Shown piece after piece: positions 8,752 through 16,669 of a DNA stretch of 64,000 nucleotides; within the stretch, counting starts at the first letter, position 1; each line of letters opens with the position of its first letter. The stretch comes from Crocinitomicaceae bacterium (GTDB taxonomy: Bacteria > Bacteroidota > Bacteroidia > Flavobacteriales_D > Crocinitomicaceae), in contig JADJYC010000005.1 in NCBI GenBank assembly GCA_016719925.1, forward strand, positions 124,001 to 188,000. The letters run 5' to 3'. The notes beneath the pieces are model-generated. The model was not told the origin of the DNA, did no database searches, and saw only the letters and a program-made list of their open reading frames with translations. Position numbers and translations under genes: made by a program.

Positions 8752-9132
8752 ATGAAAAATCTGAAACAACTTGGCATCTTCATGGATCACACCCATGCTC
8801 ATTTAATGGAATATCACAAAGACGCTATTGAATGTAAAACATTGGACAAACATTCGATCAGTCACGGTGATCATCACAGTTCACATCATGCTGAAGTGCG
8901 CCTTCACACAAAAGAGAAAACGGAACAAGAAGTCTACTATAAAAAACTCGCTGATGTAATTCAAAACTATGATTCCGTTTTGTTATTCGGACCCACTGAG
9001 GCAAAAGTTGAATTATTACATCATCTGAGAGCAGACCATCATTTCGCTAACATTAAAATTGAAGTAAAAAATACGGATAAGCTAACCGAAAATCAGCAGC
9101 ATGCCGTGGTGAAAGAGCATTTTATGAAGTGA
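8752..9132 (+). CDS. Small His-rich protein of unknown function
   Basis: 126 aa, soluble, no signal peptide. It opens LGIFMDHTHAHLMEY and has a cluster of His/Ser/Asp (GDHHSSHHAE) near residue 45, then a helix-strand region, YYKKLADVIQNYDSVLLFGPTEAKVELLHHL. The central VLLFGPTEAK segment and the overall order resemble the eRF1-domain-3/Pelota-like small bacterial proteins (release-factor-like fold), but I cannot assign it firmly. It is flanked on both sides by the same GG-rich minisatellite and hairpins, so it sits alone as a repeat-bounded unit. Confidence 0.55.
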   Translation: MKNLKQLGIFMDHTHAHLMEYHKDAIECKTLDKHSISHGDHHSSHHAEVRLHTKEKTEQEVYYKKLADVIQNYDSVLLFGPTEAKVELLHHLRADHHFANIKIEVKNTDKLTENQQHAVVKEHFMK

Positions 9133-9141
9133 TTTTTTTTA

Positions 9142-9316
9142 GGGCTAAGGACAAAGGGAAAAGGGAAAAGGACAAAGGGAAAAGGACAAAGCATGCCTGA
9201 CTGCGTCATGCAGACAGGGACAAAGGGAAAAGCCTGCCTGACTGCGTCATGCAGACAGGGACAAAGGACAAAGCCTGCCTGACTGCGTAATGCAGACAAG
9301 GACAAAGAGAAAGGGA
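9142..9316. repeat. Second heptamer array, interrupted by three REP-like hairpins
   Basis: Heptamers of the same family (gggctaa, ggacaaa, gggaaaa) run from 9142 and are interrupted by hairpin copies at 9191-9218 (first bases gcatgcctg), 9232-9259 (identical to the copy at 8557) and 9273-9300 (gtaa and caagg variants). Each hairpin is joined to the next by one or two heptamers. The combination of hairpin plus heptamers looks like a composite repeat unit that has been copied locally. Confidence 0.85.
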
Positions 9317-9478
9317 AATTTCAAATGGAGGATTTAGTTTTTAGCAAAGGGTTAGATTGGTGCGTTTAATTTGCTGCTCTTATTCATCAACCTTCGACTT
9401 CGGCTCCGCTCAGTCTTCGGAGAAACTTTTCAACTCTTAACCTTCAACTCTCAACTTATCAACTATAACCTCCTCAAC
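9317..9478. other. Intergenic, with a cttcgacttcggctccgctcag-type dispersed motif
   Basis: Contains a GC-rich patch near 9391-9422 reading ccttcgacttcggctccgct followed by cagtcttcggag, a motif of the kind scattered between genes in many Bacteroidota genomes, then a pyrimidine-rich run of caactc/taacct words up to the stop of the PLP gene. No gene seen. Confidence 0.45.
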
Positions 9479-10750
9479 TTATCCGGCAATTTCCAAAAGA
9501 CCTTCAACCAGTTTATCCAAATCTGAAGTGCTTGTATAAACATGCGGTGTTACTCTGATTCCGTTTACGCCTTCCCAGATTATAGCAACGGTGTGAATAC
9601 TTTTTTTCTCAAATAATTTTGATTCAATTTCTCCGGCCTGCATTCCTTCAATTCCGACGGTTGCAATGGCACAAGAATCATCTCCAAGCGGTGTGTAAAA
9701 TTTAATTTTTGGATGATCTTTTACTTTGTTCACCCAATATTGCTGCAGAAATTTCAGGCGCGCTTGTTTACGGTCAGCACCAATCGAATTGTGAAATGAA
9801 ATTGCTCTTCCCACCGCCATCTCAGCCGGGAAAGAGCGTGTACCCAATGCTTCAAATTTTTTGATGTCTTCACTTTCTGGTTTATCTGTTGGAAAAATTG
9901 GCCAGATACCTGCAGTTTTAGATTTCTTTATATACAGCATGCCCGTTCCAAATGGAGCACATAACCATTTATGCAAACTGGTTCCTGCATAATCTACATC
10001 CAGATCATGAAATGAAAAATTGATGTGCGCAAATGTGTGAGCTGCATCCAGTACCACTTCAATATTTTTTTCATGGGCTTTGGCAGCAATTTTTTTAGCC
10101 GGTAAAATTTGTCCGGTCCAGTTTATAATGTGTGTGATATGAATGATTTTTGTTTTGGATGTAATTGCATCGGTAAACAATTTTACAATGGCATCATCAT
10201 CTTCCACACTGAGCGGAATTGAAATCCAAACTAGTTTAATTCCGTCTCTTTTTTCACGCTGGAGCCAGGCATTTCGCATGTTTGGATAATCATAATTTGT
10301 TACAATTACTTCATCGCCTTTTTCCAAATTCAACCCAAAAATAATTGTATCAAGTGCTTCAGTTGCATTACGCTGTATGGCAATTTCTTCCGGCAAACAT
10401 CCGCCAAGCTCTGCCAGATTTTGTCTCACCGCTTCACGTCCTTTATCCAAAATCCGCCACATATAATAAGAAGGACCTTCATTGCTTTGACGGTTGTACT
10501 GCTCAAAAACCTCCTGCACTACTTTTGGCTGCGGACTCACTCCTCCGTTATTCAAATTGATGATATTACTTGAAACAGTATATGATTGTCTTACCCATTC
10601 CCAATAATCCGCTTCAGAATTAAAATCTGAAAACTGTTTTTGCTGATCAGCTGTTTCAGTTGATGCGGCAAAAAGAGAAGTATCTATAAACGATGCAGCA
10701 CCAAGTGTAAGACCTGCGTTGCGCAAAAATTTTCTGCGTGAAGAATTCAT
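9479..10750 (-). CDS. Tat-exported aminotransferase class V (PLP) enzyme
   Basis: 423 aa. The N-terminus SSRRKFLRNAGLTLGAASF is a twin-arginine signal, unusual for this fold-type I PLP family. The core matches cysteine desulfurase / isopenicillin-N-epimerase-like enzymes: NLNNGGVSPQP at 66-76, IQRNATEALDTI at 125-136, Asp235 in VVLDAAHTF (PLP pyridine contact), and the Schiff-base Lys261 in GTSLHKWLCAPFGTGMLY. The C-terminus carries SIHTVAIIWEGVNGIRVTPHVYTS. A substrate cannot be assigned. Tat export implies cofactor loading and folding in the cytoplasm, then a periplasmic role. It is monocistronic, followed by repeats on its 3' side. Confidence 0.88.
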   Translation of the reverse strand: MNSSRRKFLRNAGLTLGAASFIDTSLFAASTETADQQKQFSDFNSEADYWEWVRQSYTVSSNIINLNNGGVSPQPKVVQEVFEQYNRQSNEGPSYYMWRILDKGREAVRQNLAELGGCLPEEIAIQRNATEALDTIIFGLNLEKGDEVIVTNYDYPNMRNAWLQREKRDGIKLVWISIPLSVEDDDAIVKLFTDAITSKTKIIHITHIINWTGQILPAKKIAAKAHEKNIEVVLDAAHTFAHINFSFHDLDVDYAGTSLHKWLCAPFGTGMLYIKKSKTAGIWPIFPTDKPESEDIKKFEALGTRSFPAEMAVGRAISFHNSIGADRKQARLKFLQQYWVNKVKDHPKIKFYTPLGDDSCAIATVGIEGMQAGEIESKLFEKKSIHTVAIIWEGVNGIRVTPHVYTSTSDLDKLVEGLLEIAG

Positions 10751-11156
10751 GGTTTAGAAATTTGAGAAATGAAATGTAGTAAAAAAATGACTTGGAGCGA
10801 TTTATATTCAGAAAATAATGCCCAATTGTTAGTTTAAGATAATTTGTTCTTCCCTGAAATCTTTTTCAAACTGACATTAGATTAAACAAATGACTGGATT
10901 GACATTAGATAGTCCACTTATGTTCTATAGTCTTCATTCTTTTGTCTTGATACAAAAGAATCAAAAAATCAAGGCCTACAAAACACTCTGGCGTCAATAC
11001 TCTCAAATTGTAAGTGCGGGCGGGTGATCTGCTCCGCTGCGCTGCGCAGCTTCCCGTCCTTACTAGAAATTTGCTTCGTCTTTCCTTGTCATGTTTTGAT
11101 GGCCAAAAAACCACTTCTTTCAAAATCAATTATTTCCAGAAGAGAGCAATGCCGGA
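10751..11156. other. Long intergenic region with a dispersed-repeat-like segment
   Basis: About 400 bases between the PLP gene start and the 3' end of the next minus-strand gene. From about 10920 it contains a segment (cttgatacaaaagaatcaaa, then a GC-rich gctccgctgcgctgcgcagc patch) that gives a 74-codon frame on the minus strand. I regard it as a noncoding dispersed element rather than a gene, since its base composition changes abruptly and nothing resembles a protein domain. No promoter is evident for the PLP gene beyond AT-rich sequence. Confidence 0.4.
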
Positions 11157-11545
11157 TTATTTCTTCATATAATCCTGCCATTTCACGAGTACATACTTGG
11201 ATTTACCATTTTCTGTTTTTTTTCAGAAATCCAAATTCAAAACAAAATAAATAGACATCTCCTTTTTGATTTTTCCAGTAGTTGGTGAAAAAATTGGGGT
11301 CGAATCCTTCTTTTTCCAGATCTTCTTTTCTCACAACCGCCTTACCTGCTTTATTAAATCTGGATAAAATTCTTCGGTTGGTTTTTTAAATGATCATCCA
11401 CAATTTTAAAACGTGATTTCTCTTTTGCTTTATTTTTCATAATGAAAAGTGGATTTGCAATAATCACTGCAAAATATTTTATCAATTCTTCCTCAAAAGA
11501 ATCTTTGCACTGAAGACATTTTCTTTTTTGTATACTGGTTGACAT
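11157..11545 (-). CDS. Small conserved hypothetical protein with N-terminal Cys pair (two frameshifts)
   Basis: Begins MSTSIQKRKCLQCKDSFEEEL (a CxxC knuckle) and runs to 11354 in one frame. Shifting frame at the A6 run near 11386-11391 and again at the A8 run near 11217-11224 continues it as RRILSRFNKAGKAVVRKEDL, EGFDPNFFTNYWKNQKGDVYLFCFEFGFL and SKYVLVKWQDYMKK to a stop at 11157. This layout (zinc-knuckle-like start, then RRIL..FN..GK.....L...GF....FT) matches a small Bacteroidota family of unknown function that I know only as hypothetical. It may be a decayed gene, but both breaks are in homopolymers. Confidence 0.55.
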
Positions 11546-11656
11546 GATTTAAAACTATGCGGATTTCAGATCTTCCCCTCCTATTACCCGTCGCATTATA
11601 CGGATAAATATACGCCTATTTTTTGTTTTGGAATTTTTTAATTCCATGTTTGCTTC

Positions 11657-12794
11657 ATGAAACAAACTCCATTCGGTCACATATCTCTTAAAAACATTTT
11701 AGTAGAAGGGGAAGCTAAAATCGGATTAAAATTCCACGGATCTGCGCAGCTCATTCCTATTATCCAATCATTACCCAATGTCAGTTACAGTGATACTTTT
11801 CAGATGTTTTACCTGCCGGCTGGAAAAGAATCCATTGGACTTGTATTCAAACATCTCAAAGGTAAAGCCTGGATTAACGGCTCTGGTTTTTTACCAAAAA
11901 ATCAAACGGTAAACAAGCTGAAGCGGCTGACATGTCCAAAATCCGCAAAAATATGAGTCGGAAGAAATTTCATCGCTGGTGCCCATTGAATATGTTGAGA
12001 AATTAGAGAATAAAATGTATTCTTTTAATACAGCAAAAACATACCTCTGCTGTTTCAGCATTTTTATGCAGCAGTTTAAGAATATTCCGCTCATGGAAAT
12101 TTCTGAAGAAGATATTCTGAGTTATATGAATCAACTGGTGCGCAACGGAAAATCATCCACCTATATCAACCAGATGATCAACAGCATCAAATTCTATTAT
12201 GAAAATGTGATGGGAATGCCCAATCGATTTTACATGATTGACCGGCCTGAAAAAGTAGAGAAACTTCCAAAAGTGCTGAGCAAATCAGAAGTGCAGAAAA
12301 TAATTGCACACACCGCAAACATCAAACACAAATGCATTGTATCTCTCCTCTACTCCGCCGGTTTGCGCCGTCAGGAATTGCTTGATATGAAAATTACAGA
12401 CATTGATTCGGCCCGGATGATGATCAGAGTCAATCAGGGTAAAGGAAAAAAAGACCGCTATACTGTTTTGAGTACAACCCTGCTGGAAGATTTGCGTGAA
12501 TACTTCAAAGAATGGCGGCCCAAAGAATATTTATTTGAAGGCATCAGCGGCGAAAAATACACAGCCAGCAGTGTGAGATCAGTCATTGTAGGCGCGGCAA
12601 AAAGAGCAAAAATCTGGAAAACCGTTACACCGCACATGCTGCGTCACAGTTTTGCAACACACCTCCTTGAAGCAGGCACAGATATTCGCTACATACAAAC
12701 GTTGCTGGGACACTCCAGCACTAAAACAACAGAAGTTTATACACAGGTAACACTTGTCAATGTGCAGCAGATTAAGAGTCCGCTGGATTTTTGA
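11657..12794 (+). CDS. XerC/D-type tyrosine recombinase (frameshifted in the linker)
   Basis: The N-terminal part (11657-11956) is a Bacteroidota-specific extension; the main frame (11979-12794) holds the SAM-like core-binding domain (YSFNTAKTYLCCFSIFMQQF) and the catalytic domain. All catalytic residues are visible: Arg in SAGLRRQELL, Lys in GKGKKDRYT, HxxR in HMLRHSFATHLLE, the second His in LLGHSST and the Tyr nucleophile in TTEVYTQVT. Between the halves, KYESEEISSLVPIEYVEKL reads in the downstream frame, so one or two indels around 11890-11960 split an originally single gene. The insertion diagnostic of integron integrases, before HxxR, is absent. It lies at the left edge of the cassette region and is a plausible mobility enzyme for it. 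Confidence 0.85.
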
Positions 12795-12895
12795 AATAAT
12801 TGGATGAAAAGATGCGAACTAGTTTTCAAGATGCCAAGATTATTAAGGATTTTGAAATTATACCAATATTTGGTATATTTACTAAAAACAGGCAT

Positions 12896-13135
12896 ATGAG
12901 TAAGAATACATCTATTACCCTCGGTGATTATTTTGACAATTTTATTCAGGGTGTTTTAAGGGAAGGCAGGTATAAAAACGCCAGCGAAATAGTCCGTGCA
13001 GGATTGCGGTTACTTGAAGAGGAGGAAAAAAAGCTCTTGCACTCAAACAAGCAATTGAAGAGGGTATTAACAGTGGATTAGCTGAAGATTTTAATCCTGA
13101 ACGACATTTAAAAATGTTGAAAGCGAAAAAAATAA
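12896..13135 (+). CDS. ParD-like ribbon-helix-helix antitoxin (one frameshift)
   Basis: Start MSKNTSITLGDYFDNFIQGV at 12896 (the longer upstream frame reads through noncoding sequence). It is a CopG/ParD ribbon-helix-helix protein: SITLGDYFDNFI, REGRYKNASEIVRAGLRLLEEEEKK. The frame breaks in the A7 run near 13026-13032; with one extra A it continues as ALALKQAIEEGINSGLAEDF and NPERHLKMLKAKK, ending at or just past the toxin start (13136). That tail is the classical ParD C-terminus that wraps the toxin. Likely autorepressor of the pair. Confidence 0.78.
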
Positions 13136-13435
13136 ATGGCCAAATTCAGATTTACAAACAAAGCCGTAAATGATCTAACTGAAATTTGGGATTACACCAA
13201 ACGAATATGGTCTGAAAAACACGCTGAAAAATACTACCAATTAATAATTCAGGCTTGTTCTGAAATTGCCAAAGAACCAAAATCAGGAAAAGATTATCCA
13301 GAAATATATCCTGATCTAAAAGGAATGAAAATGACAAAACATATCATTTTTTACCGCATACTGAATGACAAATCTATTGAGGTCACCAGAATTCTCCATG
13401 ATCGGATGGACTTGAAAGACAGGCTCAAAAAATAA
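13136..13435 (+). CDS. parE: RelE/ParE-family toxin
   Basis: 99 aa with the compact RelE/ParE fold: FRFTNKAVNDLTEIWDYTKRIWSE, AEKYYQLIIQACSEIAKEP, the SGKDYPEIYPDLKGMKM strand and the C-terminal HIIFYRILNDKSIEVTRILHDRMDL. ParE toxins poison DNA gyrase, RelE homologues cut mRNA; the family is mixed and the target cannot be decided here. It follows the ParD-like gene directly. No attC-like repeat was found next to the pair, so whether it was a cassette is open. Confidence 0.85.
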   Translation: MAKFRFTNKAVNDLTEIWDYTKRIWSEKHAEKYYQLIIQACSEIAKEPKSGKDYPEIYPDLKGMKMTKHIIFYRILNDKSIEVTRILHDRMDLKDRLKK

Positions 13436-13515
13436 GCACAAAAGACAATAAAGTCATAAATTCAATATCTTTACAAAAGTGTTATGGGTAATTCAATTAA
13501 TTTAAACTAAAAACT

Positions 13516-14211
13516 ATGAAGACTATTTTATTATGTTCGTTTATCGGATTTTCGTCCATTTATTGTTTTGGACAAGTGTACTCCTTTAATATTATACCTA
13601 CACATGTCGCTAATGGTGACTATGGTATCTATCTCAAGGGTTATGGACCTGATGGAGCTACATATCAATATGACCTCGTCATAGATGATAATGGACACAT
13701 ATTTTTTGAAAACAATTCAGACTATATTTTTGCGTTTGACGAAGGCCTTCAAGAATATTTTCTAAAGGAAGAATTCAAAAATCAAGAAATAACAGTGAGT
13801 TACAAAATTACTGACGAACCTGCACCATATGAAGGCGCTGATCCGAACGAAACCTTTAAAACTTACAAGGTAACAAGAATAGAAGTCAATCATGTAAAAG
13901 ACCCAAATAACACTCTCAGTCCCGTCGAAACACATTTTTATGAAAAGGAATTAACACTCTCAAATGTGGAGCAGATTGGTGATCAGGTCTTTCGATTCAT
14001 TTTTGAAAATGAAAACTTCGGGAAATTTATTTCAAATAATCTCCCTGCGGAATTACTTGCGCTAACTGATAGCGACCCAAGCGAAAAATATGCGTTCAAT
14101 ACTGCCTTTCTAAACAAAAAATACACTTTGCGTTATGTTATAACTTCCGTCAAAGAAAGTTTTAGTAAAAATTACTCTTTGGAAATGGTAATTTTTGATT
14201 TTATAAAATGA
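13516..14211 (+). CDS. Secreted hypothetical protein
   Basis: 231 aa with a good signal peptide (TILLCSFIGFSSIYCFGQ). The mature part has alternating strands (YGIYLKGYGPDGATYQYDLVIDDNGHIFFENNSDYIFAF) and a repeated acidic character, suggesting an all-beta extracellular protein. I do not recognise the family. Its stop overlaps the next start (ATGA) at 14208-14211. Base composition is more AT-rich than the housekeeping genes, which together with the location suggests acquired DNA. Confidence 0.6.
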   Translation: MKTILLCSFIGFSSIYCFGQVYSFNIIPTHVANGDYGIYLKGYGPDGATYQYDLVIDDNGHIFFENNSDYIFAFDEGLQEYFLKEEFKNQEITVSYKITDEPAPYEGADPNETFKTYKVTRIEVNHVKDPNNTLSPVETHFYEKELTLSNVEQIGDQVFRFIFENENFGKFISNNLPAELLALTDSDPSEKYAFNTAFLNKKYTLRYVITSVKESFSKNYSLEMVIFDFIK

Positions 14212-14603
14212 CATTAATTCGTAAAATTATTTTTTTAGCCGCTCAATCCAATGGCACTGGGGGATTTCGATTAGGAATAAACAAAATCGACTCAGAAGAG
14301 TGTTTTAAACGTAGAGGCCGTATTGTGATTCTTATTATAAAAGGACTGCCTGTAATTAAATGTAAAACTGCTTGCGGAATTACAGATTGGACTATCGAAT
14401 TCAAAGAGAAAAGAAAAAAGTCCTATGACCTAAATAGCCAACTAATTAGTAGTTGGATTAAATTAAATTTCCCAAAAAAATGGAAAAAAGGTAATCCTCC
14501 TCACTTCGCCTTTTCAATTTATTCCGGTGGAGACAACAAAGAAATAATTTTAGAATACTTAAATCAAAAACTACCCATAACAGCAAATAAGCACAAGCGG
14601 TAA
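14208..14603 (+). CDS. Hypothetical protein ending inside an attC-like site
   Basis: 131 aa, basic, no signal peptide. The region CFKRRGRIVILIIKGLPVIKC through DWTIEFKEKRKKSYDLNSQLISSWIK looks like a small alpha/beta domain, but I do not recognise it. The first 20 residues may be noncoding; an initiation inside the preceding gene cannot be excluded. Notably the stop codon TAA lies inside the RYYYAAC-like end of the attC-like site at 14598, a common cassette arrangement. Confidence 0.5.
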   Translation: MTLIRKIIFLAAQSNGTGGFRLGINKIDSEECFKRRGRIVILIIKGLPVIKCKTACGITDWTIEFKEKRKKSYDLNSQLISSWIKLNFPKKWKKGNPPHFAFSIYSGGDNKEIILEYLNQKLPITANKHKR

Positions 14604-14648
14604 CGCCCACAATCCGTGCCGCCTGTGCCTATTTGCAATCCGTTAGGC
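14591..14648 (+). repeat. attC-like recombination site a (short form)
   Basis: GCACAAGCGG (14591-14600) pairs with CCGCCTGTGC (14619-14628) over ten bases with one mismatch. A CGGTAAC end (14598-14604) and a GTTAGGC end (14642-14648) correspond to the RYYYAAC and GTTRRRY boundaries of integron attC sites. The next gene starts 18 bases after GTTAGGC, the usual spacing in cassettes. It is shorter than the other sites and the pairing of its outer ends is weak, so this call is less certain. Confidence 0.5.
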
Positions 14649-14666
14649 AACATTAAACAGAAAAGT

Positions 14667-15353
14667 ATGAATCAGGAAATAATTGAAAAAGTTACAAATT
14701 CTTGCGTTACTCTTTTCGCAGACAAAAAGAACTTTAATCTACCAGAAGAATATCATTATGCTCACTTACCACTTTGCGCAATTGACTCGGTATTTTCAAT
14801 AGGTGTTAAATATGAAGGGGTAAAGAACACTATTTCTAGGTTTTGCGACCATTTCAAAATTGAAAAATATTCCTCAAGCCAAGAGCTGTCGACTTCGGAC
14901 TTTCTTAAGTTAATCGAGCAATACTCGATTGAAGAATTAACGGAAAATATTTTCCGAAACAAACAACGTACGTCAACGAATAATGGCATTTTGAAATCAG
15001 AAGCAGTGATACTTTTCTTAAAAGTTTTACAAAAATTTGGCGTTGAAAACCTGAAGGACATTTCAAAAATTAATGACAGCGCACGATTTGAAACAGAAAT
15101 AAAAAGAATTCCAGGTCAAAAAAGCGGTATATCACTAAAGTATTTTTTCATGTTAGCTGGCTCTGACGAATTGATAAAACCTGATCGAATGATTTTACGA
15201 TTTCTGGAGAATGTAACGGGAAAACACTTAAACCTTGACGACTGTCAAATTGTGCTTTCAAGTGTTACAGTAGAAATGCGAAAAGTAGGTTTTAATCTTT
15301 CCCCAAAAAAACTGGATAACCTAATTTGGAATTATCAACGCACCTTGAACTAA
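14667..15353 (+). CDS. Cassette gene: HhH-GPD-like helical protein of unknown role
   Basis: 228 aa from MNQEIIEKVTNSC, 18 bases after the attC end. It is nearly all helix: LPEEYHYAHLPLCAIDSVFSIGVKYEGVKNTISRFCDHF, then FRNKQRTSTNNGILKSEAVILF, RIPGQKSGISLKYFFMLAG and IKPDRMILRFLENVTG. The last part resembles the helix-hairpin-helix of EndoIII-like glycosylases (iPGqgsGISLKYFfML...IKPDRM), but the catalytic Lys/Asp pair is not evident. Proteins of this type are widespread singletons in mobile or defence-rich regions and have no established function that I know of. It is followed five bases later by a second small gene in the same cassette. Confidence 0.7.
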   Translation: MNQEIIEKVTNSCVTLFADKKNFNLPEEYHYAHLPLCAIDSVFSIGVKYEGVKNTISRFCDHFKIEKYSSSQELSTSDFLKLIEQYSIEELTENIFRNKQRTSTNNGILKSEAVILFLKVLQKFGVENLKDISKINDSARFETEIKRIPGQKSGISLKYFFMLAGSDELIKPDRMILRFLENVTGKHLNLDDCQIVLSSVTVEMRKVGFNLSPKKLDNLIWNYQRTLN

Positions 15354-15358
15354 TTGAA

Positions 15359-15709
15359 ATGAAAGAACAGGAAGTCATTAATAAAATTCGAAATATAGAA
15401 TTACCGAAAGAAACCATAAACGAAACTTCCACGCGTTACTATGACACAGTGGTAAAAGACATAATTTCGAGAAGAAATGGAAAAGAGTTTTTCTTAGCGG
15501 AAAATGACACAATCTACTTTCTAAAAGTCCATATATTTAATCGGTACGCGAGAGGACCAGCAGATATAGCTTATACAGAACTTATTGAAGAGAGATATTA
15601 CATATTGGATAGTGAGTGGTCTCCTCTGAGTTTTGACGAATTCAGTAACCTAGGTTCCGCTGAAGGACTTGGGAAAAAGTCCCAATTAACGTTGCCTAAC
15701 ACCACATAA
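15359..15709 (+). CDS. Cassette gene: small hypothetical partner protein
   Basis: 116 aa from MKEQEVINKIRNIELPKETI (an earlier Met at 15326 would overlap the upstream gene). Visible elements are YYDTVVKDIISRRNGKEFFLAENDTIYFLKVHIFNRYARGPADIAY and YYILDSEWSPLSFDEF. The family is unknown to me. The stop codon lies inside the attC-like site (CCTAACACCACATAA), so the end of the gene is borrowed from the recombination site. Being in the same cassette as the HhH-like protein suggests a two-gene module. Confidence 0.6.
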   Translation: MKEQEVINKIRNIELPKETINETSTRYYDTVVKDIISRRNGKEFFLAENDTIYFLKVHIFNRYARGPADIAYTELIEERYYILDSEWSPLSFDEFSNLGSAEGLGKKSQLTLPNTT

Positions 15710-15885
15710 AAGTAATAGCGCTTCGGTTCTCCAATTTTAAGTGTTTCATAGCAGCAGCGCTGCACAAAAATTTTTTAAACACTGAAATTTATTAAAAAAG
15801 TTTTTGTTCAGCTGAGTGGGTTAGCATTAAGTTCAGTACTTTTAATCAAGGCTGCGCTACTACTTTTATGCGTAGTCCGTTATGC
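15694..15885 (+). repeat. attC-like recombination site b (long form)
   Basis: Bounded by GCCTAAC (15694-15700) and GTTATGC (15879-15885). Arms CATAAAAGTAATAGCGC (15705-15721) and GCGCTACTACTTTTATG (15854-15870) are inverted copies with one mismatch. The roughly 130-base middle has a secondary stem (gctgcacaaaaa / tttttgttcagc). It is about 95 percent identical by eye to site d at 17387-17579. Confidence 0.8.
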
Positions 15886-15949
15886 CCAATGCTAAAAAAG
15901 ACAGTTTCATAGACAATTTATCTACCACTTGACAAAAGAAAAAAAGACA

Positions 15950-16512
15950 ATGACACGCTGGACGGCTTACTGCTTAATAACAGTTTTTCTGATAACACTT
16001 GCTTCTACAGCGGTTAGGGGACAACATTGCCCTTTTGACTTTGCGGCTATAATTGTAGTCACAGTTCACGAAAAGGACAGCACAAAAAATATCCCAAACT
16101 TAAAAATAACACTTGTTGACAGTTTAGGCAATCTATTGGAAATAGACAATTTTGGCAAAATCCGAGTAAGACAACTTTTACTGGTTATATTGACAACAAT
16201 AACCCCGCTGACCCAACCCGAATGAGATTTCCATTTGCAAATGACAACTATGTTTTGATATGTAACCATCACTTTCCTATTGAAAAATATTACTTAAAAA
16301 TTGAAGAAATTGACGGAAGTGAAAATGGTGAATATTACCCTCTTATCTGGACAACAAAACTTTTCTCAATAGACAAATATTCATTATGCGGCACATACGA
16401 TGATGATTACTACCATCCAATTTATGGGGGACGGATTTACAACCCGATTGAAATAATAATGCAACGAAAAAAAAATTGATGGACACAAGGTTAACAATTG
16501 CGACTGACACTG
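15950..16512 (+). CDS. Cassette gene: secreted hypothetical protein (two frameshifts)
   Basis: Start MTRWTAYCLITVFLITLAST at 15950 is a signal peptide. The frame breaks in the A4 run near 16158-16161; with A5 it continues NPSKTTFTGYIDNNNPADPTRMRFPFANDNYVLIC and on to IYNPIEIIMQRKK. A second uncertain indel in the A9 run near 16467-16475 decides whether it stops at 16479 or about 16512, before the attC-like site c. The N-terminal half (VVTVHEKDSTKNIPNLKITLVDSLG) looks like a carboxypeptidase-regulatory-like beta sandwich. Unknown function; it resembles the small secreted proteins often found in Bacteroidota cassettes. Confidence 0.55.
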
Positions 16513-16528
16513 ATTACAACAGCACTGG

Positions 16529-16660
16529 GCATAACAGCACCTACCCAAAAGGCGGGGTTTCGTGTTCCAAAGACAGTTTTGTGGTTAATGAAACATTAGT
16601 TTTTCAAATCAAGTTTTGTGGTAAAAGCCCCGCCCTTCGGGTAGCTGCAAAACGTTAGCA
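16529..16660 (+). repeat. attC-like recombination site c
   Basis: Ends GCATAAC (16529-16535) and GTTAGCA (16654-16660). The inner arms ctacccaaaaggcggggttt (16541-16560) and aaaagccccgcccttcgggtag (16623-16644) are complementary with small bulges, the asymmetry that gives attC sites their extrahelical bases. The next gene starts ten bases after the GTTAGCA end. Confidence 0.75.
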
Positions 16661-16669
16661 AACATTGAA

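Noticed and set aside
9093..9305. 70-codon minus-strand frame with CxxC-like repeats
   Set aside because: It is a translation of the heptamer/hairpin array, and its repeating peptide follows the DNA repeat.
8382..9316. Repeats as a CRISPR array
   Set aside because: The repeat unit is seven bases with no spacers, and the 28-base hairpins are separated by heptamers rather than unique spacers; no cas genes are present.
10905..11129. 74-codon minus-strand frame
   Set aside because: Covers a dispersed-repeat-like segment with a GC-rich patch; no domain, no start context, and similar frames are known annotation noise.
11657..12794. Integron integrase IntI
   Set aside because: The catalytic domain lacks the additional helix insertion before HxxR that marks IntI, and the gene points the same way as the cassettes; it is XerC/D-like.
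16476..16658. 60-codon frame running through attC-like site c
   Set aside because: Its sequence is the palindromic recombination site itself; the codons show no protein-like pattern.
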